NCBI GenBank assembly: GCA_027625915.1 | Contig: JANTQA010000021.1 | Span: 3,348,001 to 3,412,000 of the forward strand | Origin: Anaeramoeba flamelloides | Lineage: Eukaryota > Metamonada > Anaeramoebidae | Reading direction: 5' to 3' | Length of the DNA: 64,000 nt | Part shown: piece by piece, positions 12,752 to 24,263 of the stretch | Numbering within the stretch: position 1 is the stretch's first letter | Layout: every line of letters starts with the position of its first letter | Program-made: the position numbers and the translations under genes | Notes under the pieces: generated by a model | The model's input: the letters and a program-made list of their open reading frames with translations, nothing else | Told to the model about the DNA's origin: nothing | Databases searched by the model: none

Positions 12752-13351
12752 TTATGTGTTTGTCGATAGAAATTTATGTGTCAATACACTATTCAGATTT
12801 ACACAAATTTTTGAGGTTATATTCAAATTTAATCCTCCAATTTCTCGATAATTGCTTTTTTTAAATTTTATTTATGGAACCCTATTTTTTGTTTATATTC
12901 TGTTAGAAATCTATTTATATGTTTCTCTTATCTCTTCAGCCGGTCAAATATTTGTATCATAGGTTAAATTTGAGTTACCGGTTAAATATAAAATCACGGG
13001 TTATTTGCAGGAGAATAAATGGGGTTCTTATACTTTTTATTTTTATTTATCCTGGATATTTTGTCACATTTGTGGTTTTCCCAACACAATAAAAAAATCT
13101 ACAAGATATCTCGAAAAAATATTTTTTCTTTTTTAAACTTTTTCAAATTTTTTTTTTTTTTTAGACGAAAAAGAAGATGGTTATTCGTTCTTCACAAGAT
13201 TTGATCTAAGAATCAGAGAAACACTATTTTATGAAAATATTGAGAAAAGCTATCAATGTTCTATTTCAGAAAGATTTGCAAACGTTTTATTTGAGCAGTC
13301 AAGGTGGAAGAAAGGAAACCTATCAAAATGGCAAACAAAGAACTTGAAAGG
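12752..13351 (+). CDS. Candidate exons of an unrecognised gene or gene remnant
   Basis: Three plus-strand segments follow T-rich acceptors and read as protein. The first, from 12752, reads AYVFVDRNLCVNTLF and continues to RFTQIFE, with a possible donor near 12814. It joins in phase 0 to a segment after TCTCTTCAG near 12940 (PVKYLYHRLNLSYR...). That segment contains a hydrophobic stretch, GVLILFIFIYPGYFV. The third segment, from about 13158 (after a T tract and TAG), runs about 64 codons, DEKEDGYSFFTRFDL to KWQTKNLKG, then stops. Its FEQSRWKKGN recalls the Q..RW region of family 2 glycosyltransferases, but this is weak. The second-to-third junction could not be made phase-consistent, so the piece may be decayed. 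Confidence 0.3.
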
Positions 13352-15557
13352 ATAAATAAACTTTGTTTCAGTAAAAGTTACAAGCAAATTTTTTTTTTCA
13401 AATATTGATTATTTTTTATAAATGACCTCTGAAGAAAAAATAAGAAATAAGTAGAATAATAAATGAATCAAAGGATAGTTGATATTCTGTATAAAGTAAA
13501 ACTAATAAATCAATAGATTTTCTTGAAAATTGAAAAACCAAAATTCTTAAGGAAATCGCTATTGAGAAAAATAATAATGCTCATTTTGATCTTCAATTGA
13601 AGATCAAATAAAATTCCAATAGAATTCAATATCATTTCTCTACAATCATTTTCACTGTTTCAGTAATAATAGAATAACATGTTTTTACCAAGTGACCAGA
13701 GATCTTGTAATAAAAAAAAAAATTTGCAAATGAATTAGGTTTCAATGGGAAAATCGAAAAAAAAAAAAAAAGTAAAAATGTGAAAAAATTATTTAATTTT
13801 AGATATTCCAAAATAAATATTTTTTTCTAATATCGATTCTAACCCTTTAAGCAACTGTAATTCACTCATAATAACTGAGCCTCTTTGACTGGAAAATATT
13901 TTAATTTTATTTGGTAACAAAGTCTACAAACTAGAATGTGTTTGACTCTTGTAACTTGAGTATAAAAAGTTTCATAAAAAAATATAATTAGATACTGATA
14001 AATTCAAATAAATGTTTTTAACAACTACGTTTGCAATTAAAAGTCAACGTATTGTGTATTCTTATCGGGGTTTATTGGCTGTGATTCTCACAAATTTGTA
14101 TTCGGTGAGATCTAAGAAGGGGAAAATTACATATTTTTACTTAATTTGTAAGGTTTGTATCATAAAATGAAAAAGAAGTATTACAAAAATCGACTTTTTG
14201 AAAAAATTTCCTTCTATGTCATTTTTGAAAACCCTAACACATTGTAGAGGATTTTCTATGTTTTTTTTTTTTCCTTTGTGAGTTAAGCCGAAAGGGTTTT
14301 AAAAAATGAAATAGAAGGTCAAAAAGGAGAAAAGTTAATTTTTTGGATGACTAGATCTTTGTTATTTAAAAAAAAAGAGATTTTTAAATAATGGCATGAT
14401 AATTGGTTTGGTATTGTATTGAATCCACTAAAATTCCCATTTCCTAAAATTGAAAGTTCTTTATTTCTTATTGAACAAAAAAAAATATTTTTTTAAAAAT
14501 AAAAAAAACTGACAAATTTTTGCAAATTTAATTTCCAAAAGATCCTTTTATGAAAAATTCTTCAAAACATTTCACCCACAGCCTCAATCCAATTTGTCTT
14601 GATACAACAAATTGGGTTTTGAGAGAAACGATCCAAACAAAAAAAATTTTATCAAAAAAACACCAAAAAAAATGTGAAGTGCATTAGGCATTTGGGGATC
14701 ATGTTGTTCTAAAAACAATTAGAGGAGATATTCTCCTCTAAGTCATGGAGAGGAAGAGTTAATTCAAGGAAAAACAAAAAGAACCAAAAACAAAAAAAAT
14801 AAGATAAAATCTTGATTCGTTTCAATGATTATTATAATTTTTAGAGATAATGAAACAAACCAAGTAACCCAATTGTCAAAAATCATTGACAATAAGATAA
14901 TTTAGATTTAAAGTTGTTTATTGAGAGTGTTTTTAAGGTTTATTTTTCTTTTTCATTATTCACGTTACTTAACAAGGCGTTCGAGTTCACATATCTCAAA
15001 ATTTTTTCTGGAATTTTTCATTTAAAAAAATGGCATAAAATGATTTTTTGATCCAAATTGGAGAATATTTTAAAGAGTATGACTTTGAAATTTAAATGAG
15101 ATTGGATCAAATTGCGTTGAGTCTATTTGGTGAATTACAAACGTGGCCCTTAAAATGTTTATTTCATTTTTCATTTTTGAAATTTTTAACTCTCGTTTTG
15201 AATAAAGTGTTTTCGTGGTTTAAATTCAAAGAAACTTTGTAGAATTGGTTGGTATTCAAGATACTCATTGTAAAGAATTGTTTAGAAAGAGTAGTTATTG
15301 GGTTTGATAAAATGGAAATTGAATTAAAAAGTTTTGAAAATTTTCGAATTTATCATTAACAAAAACAAAAACAAATAATGTTGGATTAGAATTTATCCTT
15401 TGTAGATCACAATATTATTTCAAAGCAAAAAGTTGGTATTAGGGATGAACATGGGTTCCATATTTCTTTTTCTTTTCTCTCTTTTTCTTTTCTTTCTTTT
15501 TCTTTTCACACTTGTCATGGTTTTAAAAAGTAAAATTTTGTAGAGGGAAAAACTAAT
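13352..15557. other. Intergenic, with an old repeat copy and a small hairpin
   Basis: About 13380-13830 is a diverged copy of 63170-63640. A perfect 10 bp-stem hairpin (TTAGAGGAGA / TCTCCTCTAA) lies at 14719-14741. No coding sequence is recognised. Confidence 0.5.
13380..13830 (+). repeat. Old dispersed repeat R2, copy 1
   Basis: Matches 63170-63640 in the same orientation over about 450 bp. Shared blocks include ATTATTTTTTATAA.TGACCTCT, CTTAAAAATTGAAAAACC.AAATTCTTA-like text, TCAATTGAAGAT.AAATAAAATCCC and CTACAA.CATTTT. Divergence is substantial. Identity unknown. Confidence 0.65.
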
Positions 15558-16176
15558 TCAAGTCTTTGGAATTAGCACCTTTTTGAAAACAATTTTTTAC
15601 AACAATACAAACATAAGTTTTGTGAGTTATTTTAGTTGAGTAAAGAAGAAAAACAATAAAAAGAAAGGGTGTAAAAAAGAGAGTTTTTTTACAGTGGCGA
15701 TAAAATGTGGTCGGAAATAATGTGTTCCAATTGGGGTTGGTGTTTCGATTCCTTTTTGCAATTCTTTCATATTTTTTGTCCACTGGATAGCAGCCTGTTC
15801 AAATTGTGTGAAAGTCTCAAAGTCTTTAATTCTTGGGAATTTTAATTCTTGTGATTTTTGTAATTTTTCCTTGCAAACACGATCATTGATCAGATGATAA
15901 TTTTTGTCGAACAATTCTCCATCTTTGTTCATATAAACGAGATCAGTTTTCTGTAGGTTTTTAGTCTTGGATTTTATTAGATTCTCATCATTTATATTGG
16001 GAATGGAATAAGTACGACCGTCTTGGGGAAAATTGGGTTAAAAAACAAAAAAGTTTGTTAAAAAAAAAAAGAAAAAAAAAATTGGAATATTAGCAGGCTG
16101 TTGGTCAATGAAACAGAGTTAAGAGTGATGAAAAAAAAAAAAGTTGTTGGTAAATACCAAAAAGTTTTGATTCCAT
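15558..16176 (-). CDS. Small three-exon gene with aromatic/Trp motif
   Basis: Exon 1 is 19 bp (16158-16176, MESKLF plus one base). Intron 16022-16157 (136 bp, GTATTT...CCAAG, with a TTTTTTAAC branch-like site) leads in phase to exon 15693-16021. The join makes DGRTYSIPNINDENL. Exon 2 ends HFIAT before GTAAAA; a third exon at 15558-15578 (VLIPKT, stop) follows an AAAAAG acceptor and is the least certain part. The product is about 122 residues, soluble, Lys-rich and without a signal peptide. Its segment DFETFTQFEQAAIQW matches in pattern YDSFDDYENALNEW of the gene at 8434-10225, followed in both by a Pro-containing linker. Function unknown. The gene could continue beyond the assigned last exon. 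Confidence 0.55.
16022..16157 (-). other. Intron, 136 bp
   Basis: Donor GTATTT and acceptor CCAAG, with a long T tract upstream of TTTTTTAACCC. Phase 1 is kept across it. The downstream exon is open in this frame back to the acceptor and hits TAA just inside the intron. Confidence 0.6.
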
Positions 16177-17174
16177 CCTGGGAATGAAGATTGAATACAA
16201 GAAAAGTTCAAAAAACGAAAAAATAAATTCAAAATATTGTTATTTCTTGGACAAAAAATCTGAGTGTTTTTAGAACTCTAGTATTGTTCACCAAAGCACA
16301 AATTGTCTCTTGGATATCCAATTTAATATATATTTTTTCGATTTGTTTAAATCTATCCTATTAAAATAGTTTTTTTTTCTGTGCTATCCCAATTTTATTG
16401 GTTATGTGAGAACTGAAGTCAAATATTACGTAATGAAAATATGGTTAAAAATAATCTCTTTTCAAGGAAATACAAAAATACCCCATTTTTTTGAGTTTAT
16501 TTCGGGATTTTGATGAAAATTTATAAAAAAATTTCTTGATCGGGAAACGAACAAAAATACTCAAACATTACAAACAAAATTTAAAAAACAATTTTTTCAC
16601 ATCTTACTTTCCACTGTATAATAAAGGATATTAATAACATGCTCATTAAGTCTAGACTATTTTAATATGCATAGATAGTTTCAACATACGGGGTTTTGAT
16701 TTTCGAATGTTTTTATGATAATTGTCGAATTTTGGTTATTAAAATAAAAAATGTTATACAAAAAAATTAAAACTAAATTTTTCATCAGGTTTCTTGAAAG
16801 ATCATTCTCTTCAGTCAATCAATTTCTTTTTACTCGTAAAAGTAATACTATTAATTACAAAATAAAATAATCAATATTTTCATTCAGCCTTCCGAAGAGT
16901 TTATATCACAAGAATTCAAACAAATCTTCAAAAGCCACCCACTCTAAAAGGGGAATTAATAAATTAAACTTTTTTTAAGAATTAAAACTTTGAAATGTGA
17001 CACTAATTATATAATCTGTATTTGAAAAGCTATCTGAAAATATATTTCCCTTTATTTTCCATTAAATTTTACTCAAAAACCATAAAATTTTGATATTTCT
17101 TAAGATATATAGATTCACCAATAAAACTTTAAATAATAGTAAAGGTATCTACTGCAATCCCACATCTTATTTCA
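16177..17174. other. Intergenic, A/T-rich
   Basis: Nothing recognised apart from homopolymers and a short stretch near 16481-16505 that faintly resembles the end of the Tc1-like elements at 55-57 kb. Confidence 0.5.
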
Positions 17175-17295
17175 AAAAAGTTGATTCTACTGTTGTTAAA
17201 ATAAAGCATGTAAAAAAGTTTAATAAGTGTTTCAAAATAAAATGTTTCTTTTTTTGTTATAGAAGATCTATATATCAACTGATCAAAGAAACCAA
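17175..17295 (+). repeat. Old dispersed repeat R3, copy 1
   Basis: Matches 30592-30690, sharing AATAAAGCATGTAAAAAA, GTTTCAAAAT.AAA, GGTTAT.GAAGA-like and ATCAAAGAAAC. The 195 bp MITE at 17298 sits at its right edge, exactly where the second copy has an unoccupied TA. Confidence 0.65.
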
Positions 17296-17297
17296 TA

Positions 17298-17494
17298 CAG
17301 TCAGTTTCACTTTTAAGGCACAAACTTTCAACGAAATTTAAGGCACAAAAAAATCTCAAATTAAGGCACAAAATTTGGAATTTTATTTTTTACAATTTAT
17401 TTTTACTAGAATTTGAATTTTGTGCCTTAATTTGAGATTTTTATTGTGCCTTAAATTTCGTTGAAAGTTTGTGCCTTAAAAGTGAAACTGACTG
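17298..17494 (+). mobile_element. 195-bp TA-MITE, copy 1
   Basis: A near-palindromic element with termini CAGTCAGTTTCACTTTTAAG... and its reverse complement ending ACTGACTG. It is flanked by TA on both sides (17296-17297 and 17495-17496). Inverted arms of about 80 bp contain AAGGCACAAA blocks repeated three times per arm. It has no coding capacity. TA duplication and CAGT ends point to a Tc1/mariner or pogo transposase acting in trans. This copy has the best-preserved arms. Confidence 0.9.
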
Positions 17495-17496
17495 TA

Positions 17497-18320
17497 AGCC
17501 AATTTAATTTTTTTGAAATTAAATGATTTCAGAATATTAATCCAAATTATCAAAATATATTTGTTTCGTGTTTCAAAATATTTTTTAACAAGAATAAAAT
17601 TTTATATTAAAAACTTTTAGTTCAAAACAATAGGTTTTAAACATATTATATTTATTATTTGAAGATAATTCATGAAATTTGGTGATTTTTAGAATATAAA
17701 ATAAAAAATAGACATTTGTTCAAAGGTTTTTTTCTAATTTTATTGAAATAATTATAATAATTGTTCAAAAGAGTAAATATAAAACTGGGATCAAAAATTT
17801 TTTTTATTGCTCAACAAATTCAAAATTTTCTTAAATTTCGATTTTTGGTGTTTAGAAGTCTCTAGGACGTCTAGTTTTCGAGATATTGCCCAAAATCGAT
17901 TTTTAAATACAAATTTTTTTATAGTGATTTTTCACAACTATTTTGGGCAATAAATCAAAAAATATAAGACCCAAAAAAAAAAATGAAAAATTGAGATTGT
18001 TTTTATATTTTTTATATTGTGACTCCCATGGATTAAAATGAATTTTAAAGTTTTTTTTTGAAAAAAAAAAAAAAATTAATTAATTGTAGGTTTTAGTATA
18101 TATAAATAATTTAAAATCTTCTACTCCCCATACAGAAAAAAAAGACTTAGTTACCAGCATTTATCGGAATTTTGGTACCTTAAGAGGATTTGAATTTTTG
18201 AAAAAAAAAAATTTGAAAAGATTTAAAGGTAAATTCAGGTAGCAAACATATACACTTTAATTGATCAAATTATATAAATAAAAATTTAAAAAAAAAATAA
18301 TAAAAAACTATTAATTTAAT
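17497..18320. other. Intergenic, A/T-rich
   Basis: Contains text such as CTAGGACGTCTAGTTTTCGAGATATTGCCCAA-like sequence near 17860-17890 that looks repeat-derived, but no second copy was found in this window. No gene recognised. Confidence 0.4.
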
Positions 18321-18410
18321 TGATCTAATCGGGAATCGAACTCAGGCTAAACACTTTAAACACTTTTCAAATTTTGAGAACTCGGTGCTCTACCGCTGAG
18401 CTAATGGGTA
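18321..18410 (-). tRNA. tRNA-like sequence (possible pseudogene or SINE head)
   Basis: The minus strand holds a good internal A box (TAGCTCAGCGGTAGAGC) forming a clean D arm. About 45 bases downstream is a B box (GAGTTCGATTC). The acceptor arms and the T stem pair poorly. The anticodon region cannot be folded into a standard five-pair stem, with or without a simple intron. The amino acid cannot be assigned. It is best read as a decayed tRNA or a tRNA-derived element; an intron-bearing functional gene cannot be excluded. Confidence 0.45.
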
Positions 18411-20635
18411 ATTATTGAATATTTTTAAATTATAAAATTCTGAAGATAATGAAATTGAATTTTTTATTGAGTGATTTTTCTAGTATATATTTTTTTTTGA
18501 AAAAAAAAACTAAAAGTTTTTTGTGATGAAAAAAAAAAATTTTTTTTTTATTGTTTAAAAAAAATAAAATTTAAAATTGAATTGAAAAAAACTTATAAAA
18601 AAAATTTTTTTTTTTGAAAAAAATCATTTTAATAGGAAACTCTAGTAAAAAATTGTTTATAATTTTGGGGCATTTTTTTTTATATATTTTTCTAGTGATC
18701 ACACTACCAAAAATTTGAAAAAAATGAATATTTAGATAAAAATAAGATGAGGTATAATAATTTTTTTTTTCAAAATATTGATTAGGTGAATTTTTTTTAA
18801 TGATAAATTTGAAAAAATGAAAATTTACTTGAGTTTTCCTATTAAAAAAAAAAAATTTTTTTAAACGTGTTTTTTCAGTGAAAATAAAAATAAAAATCAT
18901 TTTTTTGAGATGTTTAAAAAAAACTTTTTTTTTTCAAAGTGACCAATTTTTAGTACATTAAAAAAAAATTTGAAAAAAATTTTTTATATACATTTTTTAA
19001 AATTTTCAATTTTGAAAAAAGTCAAAAACGCCCATTTTAAATTCTAAATATTTTCGAAACCACTTACCCTCATAAAGTTTAAATTTGAAAAATTCACAAA
19101 AAAAATCAAAATAAAAAATTTTTGAAAAAAATTTTTTGTCTGTGTCAAAAAGATTTTTATATTTCATTTTATCAACTAATATTCACCATAACTTATATAT
19201 TTTTATAATTACCTTGGAGAAAAGTGAAAAAAAAATAAATAAAAATTATTTTTTAATCTAAAAAAAAAAAAATTCAAAATTAAAAATTTTATAACTATTG
19301 TAGTTTAAAATATATTATAAATATAATATTTGAGTAAATCAAAAATAAGAAAATCAAAAGAGTAGTAAAAAAATTTCAAAAAAAAAATTTTTTTTTAAAA
19401 CCTTAATTTTTTCAATTTTTTTCACCAAAATCAGATTTTTGATGAAAAATTACCCTAGTAAGATGATCTTAAAAATACCCAAAAAAATTATTTTTGTGTT
19501 AAAATGCACCTTTTTGAAAAATGAAAAATTCAAAATTTCAAAAAAAAATTTTTTTTGATAAAAAATCGAAAATTGAGAATAACTTCTAAAATAGAGGAGA
19601 TAAAGTGCTCTAAACTTGAAAAATCAATTTTTCAGATTATTTTGATTTTGGAACGATGAGTAATTCGCCCAGAGATCCTATATTTAAAAATTAAATTTTT
19701 TTCAATTTATACTTGTGTTGTTCTAATTCAGCATTTAATTTGTGAGGAGGATAGTTTAACTACTCCCAAATTAATTTTAAAGGTAAACTCATTGATATTT
19801 TTTAATAAATATTAAAATAGGAATGGATTTTTTTTGTTTTTTGAGACAACAAGAATTTTTTACAATAATCCTCTCCCCTTTAGTTGAAAATTGAAATGCA
19901 AAAATTAACGCTTTTTTGGTAGTAAAATTTACAACCTTCAAAACTTTATTTGTTGACTTTCTTTTTTAATAATAGAACTTTAAGATAACAACAACCTAAT
20001 AACTTATCTTTTGATGTTTTTTTCTTTTTTTTTATTTTGATTGTTTAATATGTGGGTCTTCTATAAAAAAGAAACATACTTTTTTTTTTTGAAACAAAGA
20101 CTCAACTTTTTGACTGACATTATTCTGTCATCATTACCGAAAAATTCGAATATAAGTCTCTAAATTTATATTTTTTAATTTTGGATTTTTTTTATAATTG
20201 GGAATAAAGATTTTCAAAATCGTTAACCAATTAGGAAACCTGATAAAATCACTATACCTTCAAAATATTCTGAGTAAAGGAATGTTCTTAAAGCACTTCT
20301 ATGAGTATTTCGTAAAGTTGATCCAAACCTGTTCTCATTTTTTTTCAAAAAACTCAAAAAAAAATCTTTGTTATTTTTATTTTGCTTGTGATTTTGCAAG
20401 ATAGAAAAAATGAAACCAACCAAAAAAATCAAGATAACAGATGTTTTAAACAAGTGAAAACTCTAATTTTTAAAAGTAGATCTTCAAACTTTTTAATTTG
20501 TATGTAACAAGTATTTTGTGTAACGCATGATAAAACTTTTAGTCACTCACTTTTTGAAAACATAAAAAAAGAGAAAAAAACCTTTCACTTTTTGAAGGGG
20601 ATATAGAGTAAATAAAATTTTTTTAAAAGGTCAAC
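18411..20635. other. Extremely A/T-rich noncoding tract
   Basis: From about 18400 to 19650 runs of A and T of 6-15 bases dominate, with recurring TTTGAAAAA and AAAATTTTTTT patterns. Short open frames here are composition artefacts. The block may be an old repeat with the tRNA-like sequence at its edge. No gene recognised. Confidence 0.45.
20291..20311. repeat. 21-bp inverted repeat, left arm
   Basis: TTAAAGCACTTCTATGAGTA plus T recurs as its reverse complement at about 21659-21680. Weaker similarity (AAGTTGAtcc-like text) follows it. The arms enclose about 1.35 kb of locally less AT-rich sequence with protein-like fragments. No terminal TA duplication was verified. Confidence 0.45.
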
Positions 20636-20830
20636 TCAAAAGACTAAATCACTACCCAAAGTTAGCAATACAAAGGGGTTTTCATTTTCTTCATTCCAGT
20701 CACAAATCCATTGTGTCAGCCCAACACGCCAAACGATTTCCATCCGCCGAGTAATTCGCCAAATTAGAATTTCACAAAACTTCCCCTCCCTAAAGAGCAC
20801 AAGTTCATCTTCAAACCCAATCAATTTGCC
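20636..20830 (-). pseudogene. WD40-like gene fragment
   Basis: One minus frame carries ANYSADGNRLACWADTMDL, shaped like the SPDG..LA strand of a WD40 repeat. The overlapping frame gives CDWNEENENPFVLLTLG, which would follow it in such a repeat. The two parts lie in different frames with stops, so the piece looks broken, unless an undetected splice joins them. The base composition is distinctly richer in G and C than the flanks, as in the true genes here. The WD40 call is pattern-based only. Confidence 0.35.
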
Positions 20831-21158
20831 ACCAAAGCATCATACAGTTTACAAACCCATTTTCTCCTCTCAAAATAATTTACCTAGTTTTCAAGATAAT
20901 TTAATGATCCAGTTTGTCAAATCTATACATCACCAAATTGTACAAAAGTAATTTCTAAAGGCAATTATGAAGAAGTATAGACGTAATTGAAAAATTAAAA
21001 ATTACAAAAAACAAAAAAAAATGTGAGAAAAAAAAAAAGAATAAAAAAAAATATTTTTTGAAACAAATTACATCGAAATCCCATCCAACTAAGAACGTTC
21101 TTTGAACTTCCCTAGTTGACTTTCTTTAATTTAAATTTGTTGAATTTTTTCAGAAATT

Positions 21159-21286
21159 GGTGGACGGAAAGTCTGTGCTTGTTGTTTTGAAAATACATTG
21201 TTAACGATTGGCTGTTTAGTTTTTGAACACAATAAAGTTGTGTTTTTTCAAGATCTGTTAAGCATTTTGTGTTCGAGTAAATGATG
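21159..21286 (+). pseudogene. Possible exon or gene fragment
   Basis: After a GAATTTTTTCAG acceptor-like site, a plus frame reads EIGGRKVCACCFENTLLTIG then CLVFEHNKVVFFQDLL before a stop. Codon content resembles the real genes. No family is recognised; a beta-propeller strand is conceivable. No upstream or downstream partner exon was found. Confidence 0.25.
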
Positions 21287-21680
21287 GTTATGTCTTACGT
21301 AGTAAATTCACTTCAAAGTTTAAGATCAAGTTCTTTTTGTTGTTTAAACTTTCTATTTTTCTTTCTTTGAAAGTCTACATATTTCTCTTCAAACGCAATT
21401 TCTTGTAGTTGTGAAAATTAAAAAAGTCTCAAAAAACTGTTCTAAAAAATAACAAATACCAACATCTAATCACTTTTCGTTTAGTTTGATCCTTTAATTT
21501 AACTCATTGACTAAACACACTTCACACTTCAAAAACACGACTAAAACAAACATTTCATTTTTTTCATCAACCCAATCAAAGAAAAATTAAAAACACAAAG
21601 AAACAAATTTTAGAGTAAAAAGTCAATAAATGTTTTTTGGTTGATCCACTGTCAACTTTTATACTCATAGAAGTGCTTTA

Positions 21681-23257
21681 AAGTAGAAATCATTTTGCAA
21701 AAAATGAAAAAGAATTAAATTATTTTATAGTTTTGTACGAATTTATCAGTAAGAACAAATACAAATAATTTTACCCCATCACTAAATCCACAAATAATGA
21801 AAGAATCTGATTCAGTTAATAACCAAACCTTACTTTTAAACTTATTTTCAGAAATTAATTAGAGTTTTTGCAATTTTACATCTTTTCGTGGTTGTTAAGA
21901 TCAAAACAAATGTTTTGAAGTAAGATCAAAAGTGGAAAAGTCTAAAATTCTTCAATTGGTATTAGAACTGTCAAGCCCAAACCCTGAAATTTTTGAAACT
22001 CTTGCAATTCCCTTATTTGGATCAATTCTCAAAATCTTAAAAAAACATAGAAAATATATTCATATTTGGCGAGAAAAACTTTAAATATCAAAAGATGTTT
22101 AATTGGTTTAATTGAAAGATTATTTAAATATTCAAGGTCTGAATTATAAGTTTTTGGCAAATATAGTGAGAAAAAAATCTCATAGGTTTTCTAAATAAAA
22201 AGAAAAAGATGGAAAATAAAATATAATTAATTAAAAATATCTGAGCGAAATATTAAATTTGTTCAAAATACTCTTTGATGGGAATTATTTTTACATGTTC
22301 TTTAAAATGGAGATTTATTTTCTTTTGGTATCTGCTTTATTAATATTTTCCAATATTTTCTATTTCAATTGTGAACACATAAAAAAAAATATTTTACAAA
22401 AGGGTTTTCTTAATAATTGTTAAATTCAAAATAATCAATCACCTTTGGCAAATTAAAAAGATACAAATATTTTTAATTTATCCCCTTATTTTGTATAAGT
22501 GAGAAAATTTTGTTTTCGAAATTGACATTATAAAACTGTTTTTAGATATGTAATTTTTGTTTTTTTACATTTCGTTGCATTAAAATTGTTAAATTGGGAC
22601 TATTTCAATTAGAATGGTTAACCATTACTTGATAAGTTGAACTATTTGTTGAAAATTAAAGCGAACAAAATTTTCATTCAGCTTTCCAAAAAAAGATTTA
22701 TAAAAATCATATACCATATTAAATTTTTAATTCCAAAAAGAGTCTTAGATATTAATTAACTCTGAGAGAATTGGGATTTTTGATGATTTATTTTAAATCT
22801 TGGGAGATGTAATTTTTTGCAAAGATGAATGAAAAGTTTGGTAATTTTTAAATTTTAAAATTAGCAGTATATTTGAATGTCAAATGTGAAGAAAAATTTG
22901 AGTTTTTTCGTTACTTATATTCGAATTCTAAATGATTTTTATTCAACTGTTGAAAAATAAAACATGAAAATAGTTTTAACCAGTTTAAAAATAATAACCA
23001 ATACTTCTTTTTTCATTAAGAACTTCTAATATTTGAATTATTATCTAAAAAAAATTTTCACTCCTTTTTCAATTTCGCTTTAAAAATATAATCCACAAAT
23101 TACAAATTACTTTTGAGAAAACTCGATTAGAAAAGAAAAATAGTGAAATGAAGTGAAAATTTTTTCCATTTAGAATTCAATTACTATTTAGTAGAATTGA
23201 TCAGAAAAATGGAATTATAAGTGTTTTTAAAAATATAGGGTTTTTGTGTGATAATTC
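21681..23257. other. Intergenic, A/T-rich
   Basis: No open frame, RNA gene or transposon end is recognised. Part of 22660-22720 loosely resembles 16880-16940. Confidence 0.45.
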
Positions 23258-23775
23258 TTGCAAAAAAAAATTATTTTCTTCAATAAAGAAAGAAATACAA
23301 TTGTTCGTGAAGAAGATATCTTAAAGGAACTTGAAAAAAAAAAAAACATGAAGTTGCCAATTATAAAAATAGTGACAGGTACTCGTAGATCTTCTCAAAC
23401 AATTTCTCAAACGAATTACATTTTACTTATAATTCAAGGAAGAGAAATAAATTTTATTAAAAAAAACTCAGTCCTTTGACTGAAACTATCTGTATAAAAA
23501 TTGATAAAAAGATACAATAAAAAATATTGGTTGGAGAAATACAGAAACCAAAAGACCTCAAGAAAAAAAAACCCATTTACTCATAAAGACACAAAGTAGA
23601 ATTTTCAAAAGGAGAAGAAAAGTGAAAACAAGGAAAATATTCTATCAAAAATTTTCATTTCAACAGTGTTGCCTCTGAAGATAAAGAGGAATTACTGAGA
23701 AAATTTGACCCAAATGAAATATATCTCATTGTAGTAGAGTATTTCCCATCGAAGTTGACTCAAGACACTATTTGA
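23258..23775 (+). pseudogene. GT61-like glycosyltransferase fragment
   Basis: The plus-strand frame from 23258 reads IIFFNKERNTIVREEDILKE, then LPIIKIVTGTRRSSQTISQ, then NYILLIIQGREINFIKKNSVL and a stop. The order recalls the C-terminal half of GT61/EOGT-type glycosyltransferases: a strand with R-rich 'isR....R.i.Ne.el', then 'eQi', then 'advligvHGAGLtn..fm..nsvviE'. The HGAGL core is replaced by QGREI, so it is probably dead. About 200 bp on, after TTTCAACAG, another open piece (ASEDKEELLRKFDPNEIYLI...) ends in a stop and could be a last exon. The family call is from memory of the motif order. Confidence 0.4.
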
Positions 23776-24261
23776 AAAAGCAACTTCTACTCAAAGGAGT
23801 TCAAGATCATATATCCACACAAAACATCCATTCACAATCGCTCAAACCTTTTTTTTATTTTTTTTTACTTATTCGTTTTTTTTTAATTTCGAGAGACTTT
23901 TCTGAAATTTTATTTTTTTAATAGATCTTTATTTTATTTTCTCAAATATAAAAAAAATTCTAAACTTTTTTCCGATCACTATTTGTATTCATTCTTTGTC
24001 TTATTCAGACTTTGAATTGGAAGTTCTGGTTTTAGTCGCTTCTAAATGGACTACTTGAACAGATTATGTGTTTTTAACAATCAATCCTTAACAATACATC
24101 TGAAAACTCGAAAAATATTCGAAAACTAAAATTAAAATCAAATTCTAATGGTTGTGTTTATTCATAATTTGAATTAGAAGTTACAAATTTAGTAACTTCA
24201 AAATAATTACTTAAACGGATTAAGTGTTATTTAACACTTAACCCCCAATAATACCATTATA
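23776..24261. other. Intergenic, A/T-rich
   Basis: Nothing recognised. Confidence 0.4.
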
Positions 24262-24263
24262 TA

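Noticed and set aside
17090-17371. Overlapping 80-codon frames on both strands
   Set aside because: They run into the palindromic MITE and have no similarity beyond it.
18571-18900. 109-codon minus-strand Phe/Lys-rich frame
   Set aside because: It lies in the most extreme A/T tract, where long open frames of Phe and Lys codons arise by chance.
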